This document shows, in pieces, positions 1 through 10,947 of a stretch of DNA of 64,000 nt. The notes beneath the pieces were generated by a model. That model was not told the DNA's origin. It saw nothing but the letters and a program-made list of their open reading frames with translations, and searched no databases. The translations under genes were made by a program, and so were the position numbers. The stretch spans positions 29,592,650-29,656,649 of the forward strand of contig NC_134026.1 of the NCBI RefSeq assembly GCF_964204645.1. Reading direction: 5' to 3'. The first letter of the stretch is position 1, and every line of letters begins with the position of its first letter. The stretch is from Tubulanus polymorphus (taxonomy: Eukaryota > Nemertea > Palaeonemertea > Tubulaniformes > Tubulanidae).

Positions 1-717
<717 letters not shown>

Positions 718-1834
718 TTAAGTTATTCCATACACACCAACTACGCAGTACAACAAGGCACGGATTTACTTAAAGATTCGCTGTATATTTATATACATAT
801 ATGTATATATCATACTAATCTTAATCGCTATTGTTCTAAATTGTCAACCGTGATACCCACCGATGGGAAATCAAGCATTCGCCCGTTCTTGTAATGTTAT
901 GATTAGACTCATAAAGTTCACTAGAAATACTTTTTCCACGAGCGCCGTTACGAAAATAAACACTGATATGTTTGAATTGGATATATGGATTTTTGAATGA
1001 TATCTCAGGGAGTTTTGTGTATAGCATGGACCGGTTTGTTATGCGTATCCAGGGACTTTGTCGCAGTTTTTATTAGTCAGTTTTCGCATTGAACCGGTGG
1101 TTAACGCATTTGAAACATGCCGCTATCGGACCGAGCCTCGATCTATCCGAAAGAATTAAGTTTTGGAAACTAATTCATCTTAGTGTTCGAATTTCAAAAT
1201 ATTTTTCATTTTTTTCCGTCCGTTATATGTATTTGTAGGTATTGCTTCGATTTTCGAGAACAAGCACGCCATCCATACTTCAAAAACTTCAGAACTATTT
1301 CGATAAAGCAAAACAGAATAAGAACGAGTACTTTATATTAATTTATTTGTTTTTCAACATGATATATATCACACACTACAACATGTTTATAAATTGAATG
1401 CATGTCCGGTTATAAATCCTTTAGATTTGAGTATTTTAGTTTATGATACCAAATTTATAGACACTACCGGTATTCAGAAAAAAACTGATTGTTATTCACA
1501 GCAAAGTAACTGATGAAAACACAAAGCGATGAGTGCAATGGAGTTATTGCTTGGACGCAAGGTCATCATTTTCAACACCTACAAATAAGATAAAATAAGG
1601 AATGTTTATATAAAATACCACAATAGGAATGAAAAATTTCAACGTTTCATAAATATCCTAATATTCTTCTTCGGGAACTTCTTCGGGAATACTGGTTTCG
1701 AAATAATAAGGTTATAATATTGAAATCGTTGATTACACTAATACAAGGGAAATTTACATTATTTCTTTTTGAATGAGCATTTAACAATTACTGATAATCA
1801 TAATAACTTAATTTTCGCTCCATTTACTTACTTG

Positions 1835-2583
1835 TCATTGCAAGAGTACCTTTTCTTCGTTGTGACTAAGAGACGATTCACGATAAAAGGCAACAAGTTT
1901 ATTGAGCGAATTGAAGCTCATGACTCCAAAAATATAATTTCCATAACTGTCTCTCGTTATATCAAATTGCAGTACGCCATTGCTGCGTCTGAAACAAGGT
2001 TTATGACGTGTCAACCATGTCGCGGAAAGGGAAACGGTCGTAAATAAGATGCTTACGTGTAAACTGAAAGTGAGAAACCACCGGGTATCGAATCACTATC
2101 TCGAATGAAAAAATTCCTCTCCTCTCTTTGTTGTGCCATTAAGTCGGCTTCTTCGTACGTCATTTTGCCAAAGAACCACCTAAAAATGTTATTACATCAC
2201 TGTCTGTCCGTCATTGCATCAAATAAGAATGTGCACTGGTTTTGTTTGGATTCAATACTTATCATTTTATAAAAGTTGGGAGGTTGGATTAATTCTTACC
2301 CAATATCATCTATTTCTATGTGGTTCAGTGGAATGACCCCTTCTCTTCCATCTAATTCAGCCCTTATCCATTTTCTATTTTCGCACGGACGTTCTAAAAC
2401 CTAGAAAAGAACGGGTTGTTTTTTTTTAAGGAAAACAATACGGATGAGGAAACCGAATATTTGACGCATCCTACGATTTAGACCGTAGCCTGCCACGTTT
2501 ACTACCTTTACACATGTACCCTTGTTAACACTGAGTTCATCATTAGATCGCGCTTCGAAGTCTTGCGTCACCGTGGCTTCCAT
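1835..2583 (-). CDS. Truncated GRB2-like adaptor (SH3-SH2 only, 151 aa)
   Basis: Exons 2506-2583, 2300-2400, 2057-2179 and 1835-1988 join in frame and have the same lengths and phases as the neighbouring GRB2 gene, or nearly so. Start MEATVTQDFEARSNDELSV is an SH3 start; REGVIPLNHIEIDD closes it. SH2 follows with FFIRDSDSIPGGFSLSV, where FIRDSDS replaces FLVRES but keeps the binding arginine. The frame hits TGA at 1835-1837 just after SLSHNEEKVLLQ, the point where GRB2 runs on into its linker and second SH3. A good splice donor (GTAAGT) lies 3 nt past this stop, so the ancestral exon probably continued. The product would bind phosphotyrosine but lack the C-terminal SH3. It may be a functional short adaptor, a decaying copy, or a gene with an alternative 3' exon between 1500 and 1800 that I could not resolve. 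Confidence 0.75.
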
Positions 2584-3683
2584 TGTAAATGCTATATTGG
2601 TCAGAACCCCGATCCTGCCGCTTATGGGCCTACCGCGTTGTGTTTACACAGTGAATCGTTATGCGGCGTGCACGGGCCACATCGGCGATTTATGAATAGT
2701 AATAGGCTACGCTTTATAAGCGCAAAGGAATTAGCTTTACCATCGATGTTGTTTAAACTAAGAAAATGTTGTGAATCTTGTCTTATTTGGTGATTAGACT
2801 TAAAGCATTAACTAGATTGTCGACGATAGAGCGACCGGCCAGGGACCGGGGGGGCCTTGGCGACAATGAGATCTTGTTCTGCATTTGAAATGGCCGCCGA
2901 TTTTTTGGGTTGTGCGATGTGACGGCTACTAAAACTATTGCTAAACGAATTCCGTTTCTATATTTAATTGTCATATGCGCGTTGCGTTGCAGGGGACTGT
3001 TTGAACGATCCCGCTTGACGAAACTGGTTCGGTCCGTGCAGTAGTCCGGTTGCCAAATCCGAGGTGTGAGAGAAGAGAAGTTGTCCTAGATGTTTATTAG
3101 CCTTAAAAAGCAGATCCAACCTCAAATATCGGATGATTCAATTCTCACCAACGACATTATTCATAGCGGGTAAATGTCCGACGGAAATTGATGGTAAACT
3201 TATGTGGTGTCATAGAATAGGCTGGGTGCAAACTTTTAAAAACGAATGACACTATCAATAATATCACTAAGTAAATTCACAAAGCAGTTTCACTTCCGGG
3301 TTGATTCATTCACTCGGACCTGAATCATGAATGATTTAAAAGTCCTTTCTTTTTTCAAATGATAGAGCGTTTATTTCTGAGAGTCAAATATCGTGGGTGT
3401 TGTATAAAACTTAACATAGTTATTTACTCATAACCTTTAATATGATTGTAAGTCATTGTTGTACTTATTGTTGAAGAATCAAGTTGTATGATATTTTCTG
3501 TTCACGACACAACTTACTAGCAGTTACTCATTTCAAGTTAACGATTAGGTCATTCACTACTTATGACCATGACTGAACTGTTGTAATTAAATTTTCAGGT
3601 ATGATCAATTCATACAGTCTTACATGAAGAACCATGCGACAGATCACTTATGATAAGTTCAAGATAATCAGCAAAACTTGAAT
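2584..3683. other. Intergenic region between the GRB2-like pair and the GTPase-kinase gene
   Basis: No coding exon is supported here. It should hold the promoter of the minus-strand GRB2-like gene and the 5' UTR of the plus-strand GTPase-kinase gene; an AG at 3669-3670 just before the start could be a 5' UTR acceptor. A short GC-rich patch with a G run near 2835-2860 is the only compositional oddity. Confidence 0.5.
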
Positions 3684-6600
3684 ATGCTTAGAAATAGAAA
3701 CGAGAATATCACTTTCAATAATTGTGAAGAGTTTTCCGAGCAGTACCTGCAACAGATAGATGAATTGTACAGGCGATTTAAAAATGATCCGGAGTCACTG
3801 CATGCATTCCTGCAGCAGCAACATAGTTCGGGAAAGGTTTCTAAAAAGCGCAAAAAAACATGGATCAAGTTATTTTCACGTAAATTTAGTTCGATGAATC
3901 TTGACAAAAAGGGTTCTGCAGCTGTTGCAATGTCGTCACAAAAAGTGAAGCAAACCAAAGATGTTCAGAAACGGCCGAAAAATAGGTGTTTAGTTGCTGA
4001 CGCGGTATCCGACGGACTAGTGAAAAGTAAGATTGTTGTTGAAGCAAAGAAAACAAAAACGTTGAAGGTGAATGATGACAAGAATGATATTGATACCTTA
4101 GAGACTGCCTTGAAGAGGAATAGTGAATATAAAGAAATGCTGTATAAGTTGTTAGATGACACGGATAAGCAATGTTACAAATTAAGTGAAATTCTCTCTT
4201 CGGGACAAATGCAAAATCTACAGTCATTCCTCTTTTCTACCGAAGAGCATCAAGATTGTGAATATCATCTAAAAAAAGAGCACCTGATTATGGTTATGGG
4301 ACAAGTGAATTCGGGAAAAACAAGTTTGATAAATGAGATTCTCGGAAAAGGATATTTGCCGACATCTGAATTGCCGTGTACAGCACGAATAGTACGTATA
4401 AAGTACAATAAAGAGCCGTATGTACGTTTATTAGATAACGGAAAGTTGTTGGAAGAACAAAAACTTAATAAAAAGGTTCTACATAAGTTCATCGATTTGG
4501 AAGATGTGGAACGTAATGATTTGAGTGAAGTTAGTCATGTCGTCGAAGTTGGTTTAGATTGTGAACTACTGAGACGTGGATTACAAATAATGGATTCTCC
4601 CGGATTGAGTGAAAATGACGTATTAAATGAAAGAATTGAGATGTTGAGCAAAGAAGATTTACAACTAATGATTTATGTTATAGATGGAAACAGATCGCTC
4701 AATGAAAAAGTAAGTTATCAACAAATAGGTAAAAAATTCAGTGGAATCGCATTACAACGAACTTCAGGTGACCAGAAAATATGTTCGATATAACGAATTA
4801 TCGGTTATGACGAACTCAGAATATTGTCCCAAATAGAGCAGTTGTGATACTTTCATACTGGATAAAACACTTATTATACCTTCGTTTCTCCTTAACGGCT
4901 GGGTCATTTTGTAAACTGCGATAACTTTTTATAACTGCAAGGTCTGTTATGGTAAGCTTGATTATGATTTTAGAAAAAGTATTGTACAGAATAGATAGAT
5001 AGGTGGCCTCAACTTAAAAGTTCAGCAGAAATGAGAAACAAGGTTGCAGTTTTTTAGTCTAATAACGGATAGTTTGATATCCAATATGAAAGTATTACTA
5101 CAGTCCTATTTGGGACAAAATTCTGGGTTTGTAAAAACCGATACATCGTTATGTTTCAGTTCATTATCACAAGGTTCATTTACTACCGTATATTAAAATG
5201 ACAATTCTTCTGTATTTCAGGATCGAGTCTTTTTATTTAATGTAAAAGCCAAATCTCCGAAAATGAGAATCTTGTACGTTTGTAACAAATCCGAAGAGAA
5301 TGAATACGCGTCGTCGATGGATTGCGCTACGGATGACGAAGAAGAAAATCAAGTCAAGACCAAAAACTTTATCGATAAAGGAACATGGACGTTCGGAAAT
5401 CTGCAAAAGTTCGGACTCATCGATAAAGATCTTACGCGAGAGCAGTGCTCGGATTATTTTGCAGTTTCGTGTCACAATGTTAGGAGGGCTCGTCGAAAAA
5501 ATCAGAAAACTAAAGATACCGATAACTTCAACAAGTTCGTCAATTGCGTTGCTAAAAACTACATAAAAACAGGAAATCGACTACTAGAACACGCTGTCTG
5601 TAGATTAAATCTCATTCAAAAACGTGCATTCGATTTCTGTATCTCAGACAGATTTCTTAATTTGTCTCGGCCTCAAAGGCTGAAGGAAAATATCCAATCA
5701 GTTAAAACGCTCGGACTTAATCTGATGAGAGAATCAGTCGACGGTATGAACATGCGAGCTCGTGATCTAGCTCTGTCTATGAAACAAATGATCGAAAGCA
5801 AAGGAGGCGACCTTACCGAGAAAATCATTCACATGACATTCAGTCCAGTTTTCATCAAGAAAGAAGTTGAAAAGAATTTCTTGCTCGAAAATTGCCGGCA
5901 ACAAGTCCAAGATTTTATACTGGTTCAATTGAATTCAGACGTCGAGCAACTGTTATTTGATGAGTGGAAGAGATTTGTGGATTCAATTCTTTGTTGCATC
6001 GAGCACTTAGTTGAAACATTTCATCCGTACGAAGAATACGTACAAGATCATCTGAAGTTTTCATTTAACTCTTTACTGCAGTTTGAATTCGAAGCGATCA
6101 ACTTGGGTGAAGTTATGAATTTCGCGTACCTAGAATTCGCCGTAAAAACTTCTCGAAATTTGGAAAACGTGCGCGCGGCGTTGGTCGGCTGGCAGCTGAC
6201 TGACAAATGGAAATTACAAACCGCGAAGAATATTTTGAACGCGATCGACGTGGATAAACTCATTCAGAGATCGCACGAGAAAATGAAGAAGAGTTTGAAG
6301 GCTTGCGATAAAGAATTTCAGAACTGTTTGAACGCGCTTGAACAACTATCCAACACACGGTGTTTAGCTTTACCGAAAATGCAAGATGATTTATTGAAAC
6401 TGATGCCTATTTTCGGATTGACTATCTGTAAAACCGATGCTCTATCGCGTATTATAAAACAAGATCATCTCGAAGAAATGGGTGATTTCATCGCACAAGG
6501 TTCACGCAGTACAATTTATTCGTGTCGCAACAACGAAAATGTCATCATCAAGAAAACGAAAAATCCACAGGATTTTGCCAATGTGTACAACTTCATGAGG

Positions 6601-7791
6601 TATGTTCGATATATGAGTATAACATCAGGGTTCCAAATGTTGTTTTGTTTAAAGTCGTTTTTCAAGTGCCCTGACACTCTCTAAAACGATCCAGCCTTTC
6701 AGTCTAAACGATTACCGGTACTTTGCTTTAAGTCATAGAACCTTAAGTCTCATTTGGTGGATGTGCATTTGGGACATTAGTTTGTAGCAAACGTGTGGAA
6801 TTCCCTTCCCCACCTGCTACATACATGATATTGACTCCCAGCATTCAACGGTCATCAGCTCAACACATTGCTATTCAAGTCATCACCTGCGTCTAGAGTG
6901 CGCCTTGGTTTTTAACTATTCACGTGTTGTTTCTTATTCTCTTGTAATTATCAATTTTTCAGATTCGTAAATCACGAAGATCTGTTGAAGCCGATCGAGA
7001 CATCATTCGATTCCGAATTCGGATTGGTGCTGCTGTTACCTAGGTTACGATATACACCCGACTCGTTGGAAGCGTACAGTTTGTTCGATCTTCTGAAGGC
7101 TGGAATTCGTGAGTTTACGCTCAACGATAAAGTTGAAATATTCTATCAGCTCGTCTCCATCGTTTACGCTATGTCGGAGAAGAAATTCCGTCTCACAGAT
7201 CTCCGTCCTAATAATATTTTCATTATTAAACATGAGGTAAGTGAAATGTCTATTGCATAAAATGAGTCCGTGCTAAACCAATGATGTCATTTACGTTTAT
7301 ATCACCAGATGGCATGACAAGCACTCAGTCTTACTTTGTCAAAATTAGTTATACCTGTTATTCTCTTTTAGGAAGGAAAATTCAAAGTGAAAGTGAATAT
7401 ACTGAAAGTTATTTCTCTGGAAATTCCATATCCAGATGGCACGTTACCGTTTCACTTCGCTCCAGAGCGGTATGATTCTAGTATGTCCAGGGCTATCAAT
7501 CCGTATCACGAGGTTTACAGTCTCGGCGTGCTGCTATGGATGATGCTAAAGGGTACATTCTATCAGCCGCCGTGTTTACGTGACGCTAACCTCGCTCAAA
7601 TCAGATCGAAAGTCACGCAGTTAGCCGTAAGAGATGATATTGTTGCTAGTTTGGACGATATTTCGGGCACAAGTCGCGACATCACACAATTAAAGACTAT
7701 CGTAGTTAGCTCCGTGAACGAACCTGAAACACGAATTAGACTCGATGATTTATACTCAACGGTTGAGGAATACAGAGCACATTTAAACTAG
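3684..7791 (+). CDS. Dynamin-like GTPase fused to a kinase-like domain (about 1032 aa)
   Basis: Exons 3684-4709, 5221-6599, 6963-7236 and 7372-7791 join in frame with good donors (GTAAGT, GTATGT, GTAAGT). The N-terminal 200 residues are lysine-rich and helical. A GTPase domain follows: P-loop GQVNSGKTS (about 206-214), a switch I PTSELPCT, G3 DSPGL (about 304) and G4 NKSE (about 364, spanning exons 1-2). This is the dynamin/bacterial dynamin-like pattern. A long helical middle (about 380-750) leads to a kinase-like domain: loop AQGSRSTIY (about 769), VIIKK lysine (about 786), catalytic-loop LTDLRPNNI in place of HRDLKPxN (Asp about 881), APE (about 925) and EVYSLGVLLW. No DFG is visible between catalytic loop and APE, so it is probably a pseudokinase. 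The layout recalls DSTYK-type large kinases, but that identity is inference. ATG 3684 is the first in-frame Met. Confidence 0.8.
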
Positions 7792-9012
7792 AGCTTATCA
7801 TCTGCCTTTTGATTGAAATAATTCATAGATACCTTTTTGTTTGCTTTATTATGTTCACAGTGGAAGCGCGTTAAGACCTCAGATAAAATAACGATTTTTC
7901 AGATATAACAAACCTATTATTGGGATAATAGGCTATCCTGTTACATTTTTCTTCGTCTAATCATACTTATTTATCGTTCAATAATGTAACATCGTAATGA
8001 AAATAAATTTCAATTTCAATTATTTCATCCTAAATGAGATTACATTAGTAATATCATACTGACTGGATGTAACGAACTATCGGTTATAACAAGACGTAAG
8101 TTGGTTGAAATGAGGTTCCACTGTATAAGCTTATGAATGAAAATGTTTCCTTGAGTTTTTGTTGATTCTATGCCAATGAACTGCATTGTGCCATAATGTG
8201 AATTTGAATTTATTCTCTACTTACAGAAAGTGAAATCGTATTTGATGCATGTTACAGTTTATACATCTTATGTTTTATCTAGAGTTTAATGTTAATTTGC
8301 CGATATGTATATTCGTAATACATGTATATGGATAATTGTAACTGTATTTTGTATTTGGGTATATATTACGTTTTTGAACTATTACATAATTCAGCTATAT
8401 CTGGTATTTGAAATTTATGCTGAATTATGTAATAATTCACAATTCAAATATCTATTGTTATGGGGACTTGATTGAAAATTGTTGCTTCAAAATGAAATTT
8501 ACCTGTAAATGATGTCAGAATTCATAGTTCAATATTCATTACGTATCTCATTTCTCATAGGCCTATCTCATTGATCTATTATTCGCATGCATAGGGAAAT
8601 ACTTAGCTTCAAAAAATAATTTCAAACTGCTTCACGTTTATATCTGCAGAATAAATGAATAAATTAGAAGTTTTCTTTCTGTTGTCACTTGCTTGGAATT
8701 TCATCGTTAAAACGGAACGAACAAAGGAAGAGCTACACAATGTTTCGAGCTGCTGAGGATTCTACTTAGGTTTCTTTCCTTCTTTGCGTTATGCTTCAGC
8801 TTGGGTAAATCTAACAATATCAAGGATATCAAAGAACGAACGGGTATTTGGCTTGTTCGAGTGTTTATTTGATTTTCCTCTCAAATTAACGCATATAAGT
8901 CTTATTTTCGGAGATTGCTTCCAATCGACTGAGAACCAAATCGTTTGAACAGTCAGTTTTCATTCGGGCAGAAGAATTCGCTAAGGAGCGAAATGATGCA
9001 TATTGATGTTAG
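7792..9012. other. 3' UTR and intergenic region before the GPCR
   Basis: Beyond the poly(A) signal near 8002 this AT-rich stretch shows no open frame of note and no recognisable repeat. The final part should contain the GPCR promoter, since a TATA box begins at 9015. Confidence 0.5.
8002..8007 (+). terminator. Poly(A) signal AATAAA for the GTPase-kinase gene
   Basis: AATAAA lies about 210 bp past the stop codon at 7791, on the same strand, in AT-rich DNA with no gene until the GPCR. It is the first canonical hexamer I noticed after the stop. Confidence 0.55.
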
Positions 9013-9014
9013 TA

Positions 9015-9022
9015 TATATAAA
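9015..9022 (+). promoter_or_regulatory. TATA box of the GPCR gene
   Basis: TATATAAA stands about 80 bp upstream of a clean splice donor (AAG|GTAGGT at 9097), which pairs with an acceptor at 9370 just before the GPCR start codon. A start site about 30 bp downstream of the box would give a noncoding leader exon ending at 9096 and joining at 9371. Confidence 0.55.
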
Positions 9023-9382
9023 TGGCCCCGTTTATCAATTTCACTAATACTGCACAGTTTTTTGTCGAGAGAGAATATTTTCCCAGTGCGTCTAAGGTAG
9101 GTTTAAATCGCAAAGTTTATTTTCATATGACGGGAGAAGATAGATTAGTAGGAATATTAATAAAGAGCGTTTGATATTTCAAAAAGTACATCCGCTATGA
9201 TCGGTATTCATTTTTCAAATTAATTCGGTATATGACTAGCGGTAGAAACAAAACTATAATGGAAGTTAAAAATTCCTGTACTTTTTGAAAAAGAATGATA
9301 TAAGATTATAACATAATGATATCAAAGAGTCCGAGGATTTGGGCTATTCATAAATACGTAACTATTTCAGGATTTTCGGAAA

Positions 9383-10453
9383 ATGTCTACGACTAATTCC
9401 AGTGGTTTTGATTATTACAATTACATGGATTTGTGTTTCTTCGACTACTTTCCAATGGACTTCTTATTGCGATTGAGATGGTTTTATCGACACTCGAGAC
9501 TCTATTTCTGGCTACCACTCGGTGTCATCAGTAACATGTTAGCAGTAGCTGGAAGTTTCGAAAGGGCCAGGCGAAGTTCCGCTCATTTGTTCATGTTCGT
9601 TCTGGCTTGGGCCGATATTACAGTACTAATGAACAGAACCATATTTCACGATATCCTACAAGTAAGATTGCGGTACCAGTTCAGTCAGATCGGTTGTAAA
9701 ATAGAAGGATTTGTAGATAGGTTAGCATTTCCTCTATCGTCGTGGCTTTTGGTTCTGATGACGGTAGATCGTACAGTAGCTATTACTCGACCGCTCAGCG
9801 CTCATCGACTGTGTACGGCCAAACGCGCTTTCATACAAATTATTACTTTGGTTTCAGCGTTGCTTATATTTAACTTATCTTCAACTGTTTGGCTTTATAA
9901 AGCGACGAAGCATATATTTTGGATAAACTGCATACCAAAATCAGAATCGAAAGTACTAGTCGACGCCTACGAGGCAATTGTTAGAAGTCTCGAATCATAT
10001 TTACCATTTTTGTTGATAACGGTTTTGAATGGTATTATGGCCACTTCGGTTCGTAGGGCCATGAAAATTCAAGCCGAAATGACCGGCGCCAAAAAAACCA
10101 ATCAAGCCGGCAATAGAGTGACGGTTATGGTCGTTATAGTTTCCGTTTCTTTTCTGTTATTAATGGGTCCTTTTAGTTTATCATACATTCTATTTACTGT
10201 TGGCTTTGACAGTTCAAATGACGCGATTAATTACTATCTGAGCCATTGCGACGGACCGGGTCCCATATTCACCGTGTTGAAACATATCGCCGAATCGATG
10301 GTTGATTTGAATTATGTAATAAACGGATACATCTACGTGGCCACTAGTTCCCAGTTTCGCTCGGATATTGCTCGAGTTTTTTGTTCAGGAGGAATCGTCA
10401 AACTCAAAGAGTCAATTGGTGGATCATCTAAGAGTAATGATGGAAACCTGTAG
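9383..10453 (+). CDS. Class A (rhodopsin-family) G protein-coupled receptor, orphan, 356 aa
   Basis: A single coding exon encodes seven hydrophobic segments. Family landmarks: extracellular N-terminus with an NSS glycosylation site at 5-7; TM1 with Asn in GVISN; TM2 LAWAD with Asp78; Cys105 before TM3 and Cys183 in the second extracellular loop, the usual disulphide pair; DRT at 129-131 in place of DRY; Pro208 in TM5; Pro263 in TM6; and NGYIY (314-318) in place of NPxxY in TM7. The short Ser-rich tail ends at residue 356. Overall look is that of invertebrate peptide-type receptors (FMRFamide-receptor-like), but no ligand can be assigned. The start codon follows a splice acceptor by 12 nt, so an intron separates leader and coding exon. 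The gene lies between the GTPase-kinase and LHFPL genes on the same strand. Confidence 0.88.
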   Translation: MSTTNSSGFDYYNYMDLCFFDYFPMDFLLRLRWFYRHSRLYFWLPLGVISNMLAVAGSFERARRSSAHLFMFVLAWADITVLMNRTIFHDILQVRLRYQFSQIGCKIEGFVDRLAFPLSSWLLVLMTVDRTVAITRPLSAHRLCTAKRAFIQIITLVSALLIFNLSSTVWLYKATKHIFWINCIPKSESKVLVDAYEAIVRSLESYLPFLLITVLNGIMATSVRRAMKIQAEMTGAKKTNQAGNRVTVMVVIVSVSFLLLMGPFSLSYILFTVGFDSSNDAINYYLSHCDGPGPIFTVLKHIAESMVDLNYVINGYIYVATSSQFRSDIARVFCSGGIVKLKESIGGSSKSNDGNL

Positions 10454-10568
10454 CATGGGTTCCAGATCACTTAATACCCGAATCTGGAACTCGTTCTGGG
10501 GCTCGTTCTGGGACAACGGCCACGTTTTGCACTTTATTTCCTTACGACTTTCAAAGTGTCGCCGTATC

Positions 10569-10574
10569 AATAAA
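10569..10574 (+). terminator. Poly(A) signal AATAAA for the GPCR gene
   Basis: AATAAA lies 116 bp after the GPCR stop codon, a normal spacing for a short 3' UTR. Confidence 0.6.
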
Positions 10575-10947
10575 AAACATGTTAGAAGTTAAAGTTTACG
10601 TTTATTTGATATAATTTAATTCTATATGTTGTGGTAACATTGATGGATAATGTACTAACGCATGCTAAAAAATATATAAATGACATGTTTGATCAAGTTT
10701 CATGTTTGTAAGTTTCTCGCAGTGTTGTATTGGTTTTAACTGTTGCGCTGTAATTGGATGCTGGAGTGACCGGGATGCGGTAAGATTCTGCTGCAGGGAA
10801 TTCGCTACCTCCCTGTTGCACATCGCGTAGCGCGCAACAGGATAACAGATATCAACAGTTGACAATTTCAGTCGAGAAAAGCTTGCAACAATTTACAGAC
10901 GGAAGCTTTCATCTTTTCTAGAAAAATTATTTTGATAGTGATAGAAA

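Noticed and set aside
1500-1700. Missing SH3 exon or alternative 3' exons for the truncated GRB2-like gene
   Set aside because: Two acceptor-like sites lead into short acidic tails, but neither gives an SH3 sequence nor a phase that fits convincingly.
1769-2047. 92-codon plus-strand ORF
   Set aside because: Antisense to the last SH2 exon of the truncated GRB2-like gene.
3886-4227. 113-codon minus-strand ORF
   Set aside because: Antisense to the first exon of the GTPase-kinase gene, whose motifs are clear on the plus strand.
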